NCBI GenBank assembly: GCA_002786025.1 | Contig: NHNW01000018.1 | Span: 682,001-746,000, forward strand | Source of the DNA: Zasmidium citrigriseum | Lineage: Eukaryota; Ascomycota; Dothideomycetes; Mycosphaerellales; Mycosphaerellaceae | Length of the DNA: 64,000 bases | Reading direction: 5' to 3' | Shown here: piece by piece, positions 23,200 through 35,082 of the stretch | Numbering within the stretch: position 1 is the first letter of the stretch | Layout of the letters: every line of letters begins with the position of its first letter | Notes under the pieces: generated by a model | Database searches by the model: none | What the model saw: only the letters and a program-made list of their open reading frames with translations | Told to the model about the DNA's origin: nothing | Position numbers and translations under genes: made by a program

Positions 23200-25022
23200 A
23201 TGCGTCTCTCACCTCTCCTCGCACTCGCGTGCACTGCGCTCGCTAGAGACATCAGACACGTCAGGAAGAGCAACCCTCCCGAGATCAAGGTCCGCGCACC
23301 AGCACCAGCTCCCGTTGAGCAACATCCGCCGCATTACTCGCACGGGCCGAAGCATTGGAACCCCAAGACGAAGAAGTTCGCTGTGGATGGGACGAAGATA
23401 CCAGAAGTGGACTTTGACATTGGAGAGAGCTACGCTGGCCTTCTCCCAATCTCGGACAAGAAGAATGCTTCTGAGCTGTACTTCTGGTACTTCCCAACCG
23501 AGAATACTGCAGCCAATGATGAGATTCTCATCTGGTTAAATGGTGGTCCGGGATGCTCCAGTTTGGAGGGTCTCCTACAGGAGAATGGACCTTTCCTTTG
23601 GCAATATGGTATTGCAGGAGCTTCTGGCATATCGATGATACTTGCTGATGCTGTGCAGGAACTTACAAGCCCGTGAAGAACCCATACACCTGGAAAAATC
23701 TTACCAACGTGGTGTGGGTTGAGCAGCCCGCTGGAACTGGCTTTTCGCAAAAGCGAGGTACTCCGAATGCTACAAACGAGATTGAGGTTGCTGAGCAGTT
23801 CCTGGGTGAGTAATACAGTCTTCTGTTGGCAGAGAGTTGCCCGAATCTAATGCTTTGTGATAGGCTTCTTCAAGAACTTCGTCGACACTTTCGATCTTCA
23901 CAACCGCAAGGTCTACGTTACCGGGGAGTCGTACGCGGGCTTCTATGTACCTTACATCGCCGATGCCATGCACAATGCCACGGACACGAAGTACTTCGAC
24001 GTCAAGGGCATTATGATCTACGACCCGTCGACGAGCTATGACCAAGTGCAGGACGACATCCCTGCCGTGCCTTTTGTGGATGAGTGGGCGGAGCTTTTCA
24101 ACCTGAACAAGACCTTCATGGACCATTTGCATCAAAAGTACGAGCAATGTGGCTACAAGGAGTTTACGGATATTGCTCTTACATACCCACCTACCGGACC
24201 GCTCCCAACGCCTCCAGACGTGGACCGGAAAGATGACAGCTGCCGGCTCTGGAACGAGATCACTGAAGCCGCGCCTCTTGTGAACCCCTGCTGGGATGTA
24301 TATCAGGTTGCCACGACTTGTCCTCTGCTCTGGGACGGTAAGTCGATGAAGCAGTGTCAGAAATGGAAGCATGAGGGCTAATCAGTATCTTAGTGCTTGG
24401 CTTCCCCGGCTCATTTGGCTACACTCCGCCCGGCGCCTCCGTCTATTTCAACAGGACTGATGTCCAAAAGGTAAGAGCACTTCACCTCTTCGCCATCCAA
24501 CACACTGACTGACCTTCACACCCTCAGGCCATCAACGCCCCAATAATGGAATGGGAAGAATGCAGCGGCGGCGTCCTCGACACCGACACCTCCCCACCCT
24601 CAGGCCTCTCCGTCCTCCCGCGCGTAATCGAAAAGAACCAGCGAACAGTCATCGGCCACGGAACCCTCGACATGATCCTGATCCTCAACGGCACCCTCAT
24701 GATGATCCAGAACATGACCTGGAACGGCGCACAGGGTTTCAGCGAGTACCCCAGCAACGACTTCTACGTCCCCTACCATTCCGAGCTGAACCAGGGCACT
24801 CTGGCCGGTGCGGGTCATTTCGGCAAGTGGCATACAGAACGAGGGCTTACGTTTGTGAGTATTGAGCTCTCGGGTCATATGGTACCGCAGTACGCACCTA
24901 GTGCGGCTTATCGACAGTTGGAGTTTTTGTTGGGCAGGATTAGTACGCTTGGGGAGGTTTCGAATTTCTCGACGCAGAAGGGGAATTTTGGGAATGATAA
25001 TGCCACCATGGAGATGTTTTGA
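23200..25022 (+). CDS. Serine carboxypeptidase, peptidase S10, secreted or vacuolar
   Basis: Five exons (23200-23608, 23659-23805, 23864-24337, 24394-24470, 24528-25022) giving 533 residues. Short signal peptide [15 protein letters not shown]. Family blocks: [15 protein letters not shown] (substrate carboxylate binding), [22 protein letters not shown] with the nucleophile Ser (about 208), [12 protein letters not shown] with the Asp (about 417) and [10 protein letters not shown] with the His (about 486). All three catalytic residues are intact. The protein has several N-glycosylation sequons. It should release C-terminal residues from peptides at acidic pH outside the cell or in the vacuole. 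Length is normal. Confidence 0.94.
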
Positions 25023-25487
25023 GGGAGGAGGTGAAGGAGTCAATGTGGTCTGAACATGGCCCGCAGTGTAAGGATATCTGCTCACAAGGCGATGAGCATC
25101 AAAATGTACAGACGATTGCATTATGGTGTGTCGAAAGTGTCCGAAGTGTGTTGGCCTCCTAGGAGACACTATCAATCGAACATTGCCAATAGCATTGACT
25201 CCGACGACTTCCTGCACCCCATCGTGAACGCCGCGCGAACTTCTGGGAGACGCGAGCGATGACGTAGTGGAGAACGCGAAAATGGCACGTCAGCTCCATC
25301 AACCTCGTCTTCCATCAAAAGACTGTCAATCGCTCAAGTCCCAGCGGAGCAAAACCATTTGACAGCTGAAACGGGAAGGAGCGTTTGGATCCGCTGCCAA
25401 TTGAGGAAGCGAGGAAGTCACCCTGCACCATGAACATCGATCACGAACCTCGAAGCCGTCGCGAAGAAATCGAGAGGGGTTGAAGCC
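25023..25487. other. Intergenic
   Basis: 465 bp between the carboxypeptidase stop and the next ATG at 25488. Nothing is recognised beyond presumed 3' and 5' flanks. Confidence 0.5.
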
Positions 25488-26562
25488 ATGCCTCCCGTTG
25501 TGAGTACCTGTCCATCGAATACGACAAGCCAAGTACTGACATGAACAGGCGCCATCGCCGCATCGCTTTCTTGCTGGCCGGAGGCGGCAGCCATCGCCAT
25601 CCAAGAAGGCCAATCCTCCATCAGCATTGAGACGACCTGAACCAGAAGAACGTCAGGCCACACCACAGAGACCAACCCAACCGTCGGCTCCCAGTCAGTT
25701 TGCTGCGACTCCGCGTTTCTCGTTTGGCCGGCCATCTCAGACCCGAGCTCAATCACCGGAGAAGCCAAGTCTAGCGCAAGCCCTACAGACGTCATCTCGT
25801 CCTGTGGAAGATGTGGAGGAGGCTCGTGAGCAGGACGACGAAGACGATGAGATGCTCATGCTTGGTGATGAGGAGGCCCAGGCCGTCCCGACTACCGAAT
25901 TGCACCACGACATCCAGCAATGGGCGAACGATCTGCCTTATTCTCCGAAGCGGCGCAGGCTGGACGACTCCCAGAACGACTTACAACACGATGCTTCGAG
26001 AGCGATGCCGTCGAAGCCGGTATTCAAGCATCCTACCATACCGGCCTCGCATATGACATCCGGGCCTCACAACTTCAGCCGCGCGGGCAGTGTAGCAAGT
26101 ACCATTGGCTTCGAGAATGGATCTACCACCCGACGACCACCATTCCTCCGCTCATCAGTGGCCCCGTCTGAAAAGTTCGAGCCTCTTCCAGAAGCTTTCT
26201 CACCACACCGACGGGGTGAGAAGTTTGTCCCTGGAGGATTGTCGGCCACGATGCAACAGTGGGTGATCGAGACTGGACAAGCTGCTGCTCATAGTCGTAA
26301 AGGCCAAGGTTACTTGAAGGGCGAGGACTATGTTCTCAAGGTGAACGTTGATCAGGTCGCTGGAAAGGGACCGCTACTTGTTCAAGGCAGGGATCTGATC
26401 GGCGACGGAATGAGGGTCATGCTGGTGGTCGATTCGAAGAAGGACTCGATTGTTGATGTTCCTGTGGGAAGCGTGGTCGGCATTCGGGCTCCTACGTGGG
26501 ACATTGAGCTTGAAGGAAGTACCTGGACTGTCGGCGTGGACTGGAAGGTGTTGCCGCAGTGA
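25488..26562 (+). CDS. Unknown nuclear-type protein with C-terminal beta-rich domain
   Basis: Two exons: 25488-25499 (MPPV) and 25549-26562, giving 341 residues. The micro-exon is inferred because the second exon is open upstream to an acceptor at 25548 and has no suitable ATG. The N-terminal ~200 residues are Pro/Ser-rich, with an acidic run (EQDDEDDEMLMLGDEE) and basic patches (SPKRRRLDD) that look like a nuclear localisation signal. The C-terminal ~120 residues (from GGLSATMQQWVIETG to VGVDWKVLP) look compact and beta-rich, possibly OB-like. I do not recognise the family, so no function is assigned. A DNA-repair or telomere-type role would only be a guess. Confidence 0.72.
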
Positions 26563-27421
26563 GTCTACGCAATCTTCGGCAATGAGGAGCGCCGATGCCT
26601 GAGGATGTGCTGTCAGAGTAGTTGCTCTCAATTCTTCCAGTGTTTGAAGAGACCTTGCGCCTCTCTACACTGATCGCGAGAATTCAATGGTGAAGAACTC
26701 AGCTTGTCATGATTGCGTACGACTCGGTTGCTGGCGACGGCCACGACAGAGCAAGCTCAATATCTCCGATGCTTGTAGCTTGTTCCTTGCGTGAAGGCAG
26801 AGTTTGCGCATGGGATCCTGGGGCGGCGATCTGGCGATGCTTCAGTTGCCGCAAAGGGCAAAACATCAACACGATGAAGCTCCGCGGGGATCGTCAGGCA
26901 CAGAACGCAAAGAGCAGCAGCGCACACGTCCACAAACAGCCAATGCTTCATCGTGGTAAGAACAAGAAGTGATAAGTAGTTTTGATGTAATTGTCGATTG
27001 TTGAAAGGACGGTGGTGTGAGGTGGAAAACAGGGATGTGCGATTCCGCGGTGGCAGGACGCGATCGACCAGCCACCAAAGCTGAGCTCAAGCCCGACGAT
27101 GATGAAGCTCCCAACACGCTCCTTGCACTCTCTCCCACACTCGACTCCTACACGCCTTCCCGTCGCACAGCAGTTCCTTTTCGTTGCTCCTCAATAATCA
27201 CCCTCATAATCTCCATTCACTCGTTCCACGCCCGAGTCAGCGCGAACCGCTGGAGCTTAAGCTTCCGGGTATCTACGCAATGCTCCGAACCACCAAAGCT
27301 GCTGCGCCTTCATCATAACAATCCGCCTCAGGCTGCCATTCTTTCACTATCTCCGCTCATTCCCCCTGGATAATTCGCTCGAGCGACCCGGTCTGTCGTT
27401 TATACAATTGAAGAGTCCGGC
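26563..27421. other. Intergenic, 0.86 kb
   Basis: Upstream region of the C2-domain gene. The part after about 27120 is C/T-rich and probably the 5' leader. No gene is seen. Confidence 0.45.
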
Positions 27422-30035
27422 ATGGGCTCCAAGATGGCCAACAATGGTCCGCATGCCGCTGGCATCTTTGCCGACATGACCGTCGATGGTCCTGAGATTG
27501 GGACATTAGTGCTGGTGGTGGATCGAGCGAAGAATCTTCCCAACCGCAAGACCATGGGCAAGCAGAATCCTTATGCGGCTGCGAGATTGGGCAAAGAGGC
27601 GCGGAAGACTGAGACGGACAAACGAGGAGGACAGACACCGAGATGGTGAGTCTATACCAACCCAATGCCTTAGGCAGAGGCAGTCTTTGCTGACAAAAGA
27701 TGACAGGGACCAGGAGCTGCGGTTCACCGTCCACGACTCCCCCGATTACTACAACCTCAAGATCTCCGTCTTCAGCGAGGATAAGCGGACCGACCTCATC
27801 GGCGAAGCCTGGGTGAGCTTGAGCGACGTAGTGGTGCCTGGAGGAGGGAAGAACGATCTTTGGCAGGGTCTCAACTGCAAAGGGAAATACGCTGGCGAGA
27901 TCAGGATTGAGTTGACATACTACGATTCGCGAGAGAAGCCGGAGAAGGAGAGCAAGATCATGTCTGTCGCAGACGAGCTCAAGGCGCAATACGGGAGCGT
28001 GAGCAAGGTCAAGAGGCGGCCGCTGCCGGTCAATCCCAATCAGCCGAACACGAATGCTGTCGTTGTGCCGGACAGGCCATTACCAGGAAGAGCAAAGCAT
28101 GGACCGAGGGATTACTCGACACCACCGAGAGCGAATTCGCTGCCGCCTGAAGGGCCAAAGACCTTCAATTACCCGCATTCGCAGGCTACGTTATTTGGGC
28201 AGAAGTCAGTTGGTGGTTTCGCATCTACGGGGCATTCGCCAGCACCAGTGGAGCAGGTGCCGGAAGAGCCACACTATGGAGAGTATGACCCCAGTCTTGG
28301 ACCACAAGCATACGAGCAGCAGCCTGTTCCTGCTCAACCGGACTTTCTCCCTCAGCTGAGGCCGAGCAGCCGGCAACGAGGCTCTCTACCGCCTCAGCCA
28401 AGGTATGCACATCCACAACAGCTGCCGTCGCAGGATCTGAGACCACAGAGTCACATTGGCCTGCTGCATGCCAACTCTGCACCGGCCGTGCCGCAACACC
28501 CAGAACCGCACGAATACGATGACCATCAGCTGCACACAGACTACCCCGAGCCCATCCCAGACGTCGACTATCAGTACCAGCAAGTGCGTCACAGGAGACA
28601 TGATGCACCACCGGGATGGGAGGGCGAGTACGGCAGCCCATACGCAGACAGGCAGCCATATGTCGAGGACGACTTGGAATCACCTCCTCCACCTCCGCCG
28701 CCAGTCCACAGCAACAGCTCTCCTGCTGTGCCACACTACGGATCACCGCACAGTCGACCGTTCCCTCCACCATCGGGGCTAAGACATGGTGTGACCCCTC
28801 CAGCACCGAGACAACCATTCGTTCCGAACTCGTCGCCGCTTCAGAGCATTGAACGCCAACACGGCACTCCTCCAGCTCACGGTCATCCTGCAAGAGGGCG
28901 TTCAGTTGATGAATATGGCGACTCTCCATACCATGCTAGCTACGGATCGACACCAAACCTGACGCCGCCGAACCAGCAGAGCCCACCATCGCAAGGAGTA
29001 ACGCCGCCCTACGGCAGACAGTATCCCGCTCGGCACAGTGTCGCAGATCCTTACAGCACTCCCTCGAGACCTCATCCGCTTTCGCATGAAGTCCCTCGCG
29101 CGAGGAGTCCAAACCCGTATGCCGAAGTGCCAGGCTCGGCGTATGAGCACGAGTACCGTCCCCGAGATGCAGTGCCGTTGATCAAGCCTCGAGCATTGTC
29201 TCCACAGCCTGCTCTGCCGCCAGCCCAGGCTTCTGGAAGGCCCAAGAGCTCGTATAGCATACAGCATCCGGTCAGAGCATTTGAGTCGTCGGACGGCAAT
29301 CCGCTTTCTACTTCGCAGCCTCCAGTTGGACGACCTACACACCGCGTGACTCCAACGCGAAAGTCGGTCTCGCCTCGCCCGTCTGTCTCCGAAGGCAGCA
29401 GGATTCCGTTTTCGCCGGATAGCTTTGGCGTTCACAACCCCAACGCACCTCATCCGGACGAAACGTCTCCTACTCGAAGAGGACCCATTGTTGGCTGGCA
29501 TGGACAAGAGATAGATCCCTCGGACCATTTGCCTGTCCACTCATGGGCTCCGGAGCCGGAGCAGAAGGTACCAAACAAGCAATACGGTCTTGGTCGAGAT
29601 CGGGACTTCGGGCCTCGAACTCAGGGGGTCATGAACACTGCTGGTAGAGTCAGCAGGGACACCATGATCAACGTGAGGATGAAGGAGCCCGAGCCAGTAC
29701 CGGAACCACAGCCATCGAAAATCAGAGCAAGGCTGGTAAAGAAGTCTGGCGGAGCGAGTTCGACACCGGATATGAGGCCGCCACTCAGGGATCATGCTAA
29801 CTTCAATTCGGTCCCGAATCCTTACGAACACCAGCAATTTAGTCGCAGCTTCCACGAGGACGACCCAATTCCATATGGAGGACCTCCGTCATTGCCGCCC
29901 AAGGTGCCGCTGGATTACGGACCTGATGCATTGGAGCGGGAAATTGCGGGGATTGATATTGGGACAAGCAGGCGGCCGGCTCCTGCGAGTTATGTCCCGG
30001 TCAGGAGTCATCGGGATAGGAACAGCTTTTATTAG
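27422..30035 (+). CDS. C2-domain, proline-rich cytokinesis protein (Fic1/Inn1-like)
   Basis: Two exons (27422-27645, 27707-30035) giving 850 residues. A single C2 domain covers about residues 20-135 (IGTLVLVVDRAKNLPNRK, NPYAAARLGK, LRFTVHDSPDYYNLKISVF, GEIRIELTYY). The remaining ~700 residues are Pro/Ser/His/Tyr-rich and disordered, with many PxxP sites (SPPPPPPPVHSN). An N-terminal C2 followed by a long PxxP tail is the architecture of yeast Inn1 and fission yeast Fic1. Those proteins link the actomyosin ring to SH3 proteins such as Cdc15/Hof1 during septum formation. A role at the hyphal septum is inferred from that. A second in-frame ATG is at 27434. Confidence 0.88.
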
Positions 30036-30384
30036 AGAGCGGGCATGCATGGCATTTGGGTTGGGAGTTTCTGGGACGCATTATGGTATACACGAAAGGG
30101 ATGCGGGTGGGATGAGGATAAAGGCATGGGTATCGGACGCGGGCGTTTTTGAAATGGGCATGCTCTTGCATTTTGGCAGAGTGAAAGCACAGGCAAATTG
30201 CGACAGCGATGTGTATTCTGGAATGAACGCCTCGAAGAGAGGTCATAGATGGTGTCTTGAATTGCTGCATCATGATCATGCTTTCATTTCACTTTTCATC
30301 GACACCTTGCTGCGACGTCGTGCCTGCTCTATCATACATCATGGCCCTGAGTCACTTCACCTCCAACACGCCAATCGTCAGCCC
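30036..30384. other. Convergent 3' region
   Basis: 349 bp between the stops of the C2-domain gene (plus) and the small hydrophilic protein gene (minus). It holds only 3' flanks. Confidence 0.5.
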
Positions 30385-30886
30385 TTATACCTGACGCCCC
30401 CCAGTCCCCTCCCTAGCCTCATTGCTCAACTGTCCCGCCGGCCTAACAGTCTCCCCACCCTGTCGGATATTCCCCCTCACATCATCATTCCCCGGGTTCT
30501 GCTCCGCATAGATCCTCGCCTTGTCCTCTGGACCTCCCGGACCCTCGAAGTCGGAAGCCTGAGTCGGTTTTCCTGTGGGTTTGATGGAACCGCCTTCGGA
30601 AAGGGGGATTTCGTCGCGGGGGGCGGTGGAGACTGTGCCGCCGGGGAATTTTGAGGCGGCGGATTCGTCGATGCCGGATTCGCGGGCTATTGTTATGTCA
30701 GGATGGGTTGGGGACGACTGTGGGTTGCGGGGGCTTTTGGGGAGGGAAAGGGAGAGAAGACTTACTGCTATCGCTCACGCCGGCGGTTTGAGGGGTTGTG
30801 TTGCCTTTTGCGGAGAGGGTGTTGAGGTCTTGCTCGGCTTTCTTTGCGATTTCGATGGGGTCTTGACCTTTGTATTCGGCAGACAT
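30385..30886 (-). CDS. Small hydrophilic protein, LEA/SMP-like composition
   Basis: Two exons (30886-30766, 30686-30385) giving 140 residues. The intron (30687-30765) has a GTAAGT donor and joins VSDS to TRESGIDESAASKFPGG in frame. The protein is Gly/Glu/Lys/Pro-rich with no hydrophobic core, signal or membrane segment. An N-terminal stretch (DPIEIAKKAEQDLNTLSAK) may be helical. The composition recalls seed-maturation or stress-hydrophilin proteins common in fungi, but I do not recognise a defined domain. Stress protection is therefore only a suggestion. Confidence 0.78.
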
Positions 30887-31475
30887 GGTGGCGGTTGTTG
30901 TAGTCTTCTGATCTGAGTGATTCGATTGACTGAGACTTTGGATTTGAAAAGTTCTTGTTGTGTGGTTATTAAGAGATAGAAGAGCTTTGAAGAAGAGGAG
31001 GGGCAATAGTAAATAAATGTTCGTGTGTGAGCTCATAGGCACATTGCATCATCGACTGTCATCGTGAAGTGAAGGCCGGGGGAACTTCGGTCCATCACGA
31101 TCTTCAGGTACCCGTCACAAGCTCACGCGACGTCTCCTCTGTGACGCCTTTTGCTCCACGCTCTTGAACCACGAGTTGAGAAGATAAGGTAATGCAAATG
31201 ACGCACATGAAAGCCACCACTTACCTAAGCCTTGTCGTTCATACAATCCGAAGTGACCAAGAGCGCCAAGACGGCCACATGTTGAGTTGAAATCGTGGTT
31301 GAAGTTCCTGAATCAACAAATGTGAAGGCAATGGTCGTGAACATCGTTACGCTCGTGAGCCTGATTAACAAATTAGCTGACTATTCAAAAGATCTGTCCA
31401 TGCATATCGCGCATGTGCTGTTTCCACCCCAACGCCTCGCTCGCTGAACATCAACTTTTAACCATGAATCAAACT
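30887..31475. other. Intergenic
   Basis: 589 bp holding the promoter of the hydrophilic-protein gene and the 3' flank of the pepsin-like gene. No gene is seen. Confidence 0.5.
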
Positions 31476-33536
31476 TTACAAAGGACGGTCACTGTCCATC
31501 TCAAAGGAGAACTGTCGATGCAGCGTCGGGTCTCTCAACTGCGACGACGTCTGCACATCTTCAGGATTGACTCTCCTTGGTTCTCTTACACCTTCGTTGA
31601 CAGCACTTGCGGAAGCCGACGCATCGACTCCCTCATAGATCATCTGTCGCCGGGCCAAGGCTTCCTTCTCGCTGAGGGCTTTGCCGTCTTTCTCGCGGAC
31701 TACGGGCATATCGCCTGGCATTTCATACACTTGGCGTTCACGGCTATCGGCCTCGCTGGCGGATTCGGATAGGGGTGAGAATAGACGGCCGCTCTGCGTG
31801 CTGGAATGAGTCCCCTCACCCGACGGTGTTGTGGGAGAAGGTGTCGAAACACCACCAGCAACGCTTGCGAAGTAGCCTGCGCTTGACGGTGAAACGAGTG
31901 AATGAGGCGTTCCCGGTGCACTTCTAGGGGTCGATCCGTGAGCAGATAGTAGGCCTCTGCCCTCCATTGCGGGAACGCCATTCCCGTCCAGCTCGGCCTT
32001 GGGATAGACTTGTCTGCTCGGCTGTCTTGCTAACGCAGGTTTGGCGCCATCGACATTGTCGGTCTTCTCGTTCACGTGTTCCTTCTGAGTGGTCCGCTTC
32101 TTTCGCCGCCAGAAGAAGAGGGCTGCAAGTGCTAGTATAACCACGCCAGCGATTGCTCCAACAGCTATACCAGCGATAGCTCCCCCAGACAAGCCGTTTG
32201 ATGATTCTTCATTGTTCCCAGCAGTGTTCGTTCCTGGATAGCCCGAGCCGTTGCCACCTTTCTCTGACACTGGCAAGATCGGCACGAGATCCTGACTTTG
32301 AGTCTCTTCCCAGCGGACCTGAGAAACGTTGAATTGGGCGTTCTCCCAATCTACAGCGATATATGCCTCTTGCATGAAGGTCCGGCCTAAGGTGTATTGG
32401 GTCTCGTTCATCGCGCGCCGGAGGGGAAAGTACCGAGTCTGATTGACGACGTTAGGATATGGTGGTTGTACTTCTAGGTCGAAAGCCGCGTAAGGGAGTG
32501 TGATCTGGACACTCGATCCAGAGAATCCTTGTCCGAATTGGAAAGTGACGTTGGCATCCCGGTCCAGCAAAGCCTGATGCAAGGTATCGTTGACAAGGTA
32601 CAGTTCAGTCGTGTTGTCGTAGACCAGGCCGAACTCGTACTCGAATACCTGGCACGCCTCTACAGGAAGCCAGATATGAGGGACAGTACTATCGATATAT
32701 GCATAGATCGGTTTCGGGAGCAGCTCCGTTGGGTTCGGTGACGACTCGATCTGCGAGGGCGTGTTGATCGATTGCACGGCGACGACTAGATCACGGGAGT
32801 TGTCCTGCGCGAAGACAAAGGTCACATCGTTGTCCACGAACTTGGCACTGTCATATCCGCCCAGAACCAATGAGGCCAAGACTCCATTGAAACGGTACTT
32901 GGCGCCAGCAGTGTATCCAAAGGAGACGCTAGGAATGAGGTTTTGCTCCTTGAGTTGAGTGATGTAACTCGGTGATCCCTCGTTCATGGTGGTGAAGTTT
33001 GTCGGCTTCGGGTTAACACCGAAAATTCCCAGGTAGAAATCTTCCACGGCCATTGCACCGACTGTAGTATTCTTCGATGTAGGTCCGCCTTGTCCGTTCA
33101 GGCCCAGTCCAACCACCTCGTAACCGTATAGCGCATTCCCATCATAGCCCAGATTCCGTTCAATCCACAGGTCGTATATGCCAATATAGTCCCATGTAGA
33201 TGAAGTTGAATTATCAAAGACACCTCCTCTTGTCTGAGCACATGCTTCCTCGTCTGTTGCAGCTTGGCATCCTTGCGGTAGCACGACCCATGTCTGATAC
33301 GAGGCGAAGGATATGAGAGCTTTCACGGACTGCGCTGGAGTGCCGACTCGTAGGGTGAAGGTAGACCACGATCCGTCAATGCCCATCCAACTCTGATCCG
33401 GGGAGATATTGATTGGCGCCTGGGTTGCGTTCGAATTGTCGTCTCGTGGGTCCAAGGCAATGGCATGCGCATAGGAAACACTCAATGCCAGCAGAGCGCT
33501 GGGCAACAGTAACAGGCGCTCCAAAAAGGAAGCCAT
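31476..33536 (-). CDS. Membrane-anchored pepsin-like (A1) protein, probably catalytically inactive
   Basis: Single exon of 686 residues. Signal peptide MASFLERLLLLPSALLALSVSYAHA, then a pepsin-fold domain (about 50-430) with GTPAQSVKALISFASYQTWV where the first DTG motif should be. The Asp-Thr-Gly is replaced by Ser-Phe-Ala. The second motif is partly kept (YAYIDSTVPHIWLP). Many N-glycosylation sites follow, then a transmembrane segment (GAIAGIAVGAIAGVVILALAALFF), a basic stop-transfer (WRRKKR) and a ~190-residue Ser-rich cytosolic tail. The layout recalls yapsins but with a transmembrane helix instead of a GPI anchor. Loss of the first Asp argues against proteolysis; a sensor or wall-binding role is inference. 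The ATG at 33536 gives the signal peptide. Confidence 0.88.
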   Translation of the reverse strand: MASFLERLLLLPSALLALSVSYAHAIALDPRDDNSNATQAPINISPDQSWMGIDGSWSTFTLRVGTPAQSVKALISFASYQTWVVLPQGCQAATDEEACAQTRGGVFDNSTSSTWDYIGIYDLWIERNLGYDGNALYGYEVVGLGLNGQGGPTSKNTTVGAMAVEDFYLGIFGVNPKPTNFTTMNEGSPSYITQLKEQNLIPSVSFGYTAGAKYRFNGVLASLVLGGYDSAKFVDNDVTFVFAQDNSRDLVVAVQSINTPSQIESSPNPTELLPKPIYAYIDSTVPHIWLPVEACQVFEYEFGLVYDNTTELYLVNDTLHQALLDRDANVTFQFGQGFSGSSVQITLPYAAFDLEVQPPYPNVVNQTRYFPLRRAMNETQYTLGRTFMQEAYIAVDWENAQFNVSQVRWEETQSQDLVPILPVSEKGGNGSGYPGTNTAGNNEESSNGLSGGAIAGIAVGAIAGVVILALAALFFWRRKKRTTQKEHVNEKTDNVDGAKPALARQPSRQVYPKAELDGNGVPAMEGRGLLSAHGSTPRSAPGTPHSLVSPSSAGYFASVAGGVSTPSPTTPSGEGTHSSTQSGRLFSPLSESASEADSRERQVYEMPGDMPVVREKDGKALSEKEALARRQMIYEGVDASASASAVNEGVREPRRVNPEDVQTSSQLRDPTLHRQFSFEMDSDRPL

Positions 33537-35082
33537 GGCAGAACAGGACTGCTCGTGCACGCTGCAAGGCGCCTGGCCGTATGTCGAGAAGTGCGCAATG
33601 GCACCGGGGTACCTGCGTCCTGCTACGCGACGAAGAACAACATGGAGAAACAGAAGCTCGCCGGCCCACGAGATTCGGAATCACATCTCAGCCCCAAGTC
33701 GCCGTCGGCCTGGCTGTCCTGCCGTTGGAGTAGTAGGCTCGCGAAGACGGTAGGCGAGGCCAGGGAAGGACATGGTGGCGAGCCGTGCATTGGCGGACAT
33801 GCAGCTTCAGCCACTTGCGGATGCAGACGATGGGCGGCGGGATTTGTGAAACGGGAGGGTTGCTTGGGCCAAGAGAGTCACGGTTCCTTCGGAAAATATT
33901 GGGCGGGCGAAGGTTTGTGCCTTGCCTCTGCACTGTGATTGTCAGGCGAGCCTCCCCAGCTAGCTCTCGTATCTGCTGCTCAGTGCTGCAGGTGGCGAAT
34001 GCACGAGATGACAGCGACTCGTGTCATCAACGCACCCATCTCGCAAGCGTGTGCGACGAGGATGGGCAGATTGGAGCAGACGTTTGTGTGCGTTGACAGG
34101 GCTGATCCTGATAAGTGAGCATTGCGTGGTGCTGGCGGCGGTGGTTGCGCCGAGAGCGCGGGTCGCCGGCGCCGTCGCGGAGAAAAGCGACCTCACCTCA
34201 AGCCACCCGACCACCGCCCAGACTTCCTTCGCTGCATCCACTTCACCATCACTCGTGCCGACGACGAAGCCGCCCAACGGCAACCCGAGGAAATGCAGCG
34301 CCGATGAGGAATCCATTCGCCGCGAGCTGTCACCTGTGTGCTTGCTGGCGAGTGGGCGAGCTGTGCTTCGAATTGGCAGCCGACTTGGGTGAAGCTGCGC
34401 TCCATTGGTTCCTGCGCGCCTCGACTGCAGGTCTCAGCTGCACTGGCAAATCTAGATGCCTCGCCGACGTGCTGAGCATCCTGGCACGTCCTTTGCGGCT
34501 TTGCCAGCGCAGTCGCATGTGCTGCGAGCTCCCAACGCTGTGTCACCGCCGCGGGTACCAATCCGGTCATTGCAAGCTCGTAAAGAGCCATCTTCTCCGC
34601 CCGAGCTGACGCAAGGCACTCCAGCGCTGCCAGATCCAGCATGTGGTGCACCAGGCATGCCAGCGTTGGCGAGAGGTTGGCAGCAGTCATGGCTGCGTCG
34701 CCTACCAATTTCACCCACCACTCGAAACAGCCACGCGGAGCAGGCGTCGCGCGGCGAGTGTCCACGCGAAGATAGTCATGCAGCATGCCGGTCGCCTGCC
34801 TGAAATCTGGAATCCCAGCCTGCTATTCCTAGCCGTGCGTCGCATCCTGACGGCACTGACTCTCTGCCATTGGCTGCTTTCGCCTATACGCCATCGCAGT
34901 TACGTCCTGATTTTGCCGACGCTACTGTTCCCCAAGTCCTTCAACCTAGCATCCACAGTTCGTGTTTACCATTCGTTTGCTCTCGCCAAGTCACTCGTTC
35001 TTTACTGGGCTTGCTGAAAATCACCATGCGATGAATTGGGAGTATCGATTTTCTACCGTTTACGGTCCGCTTTAATACAGCC
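33537..35082. other. GC-rich intergenic region, 1.55 kb
   Basis: Lies between the divergent pepsin-like gene (minus) and the GPI-type gene (plus). Several overlapping frames stay open on both strands, as expected from GC-rich sequence. One ATG-started frame at 34193-34786 (minus, 197 codons) cannot be ruled out but has no recognised features. Confidence 0.4.
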
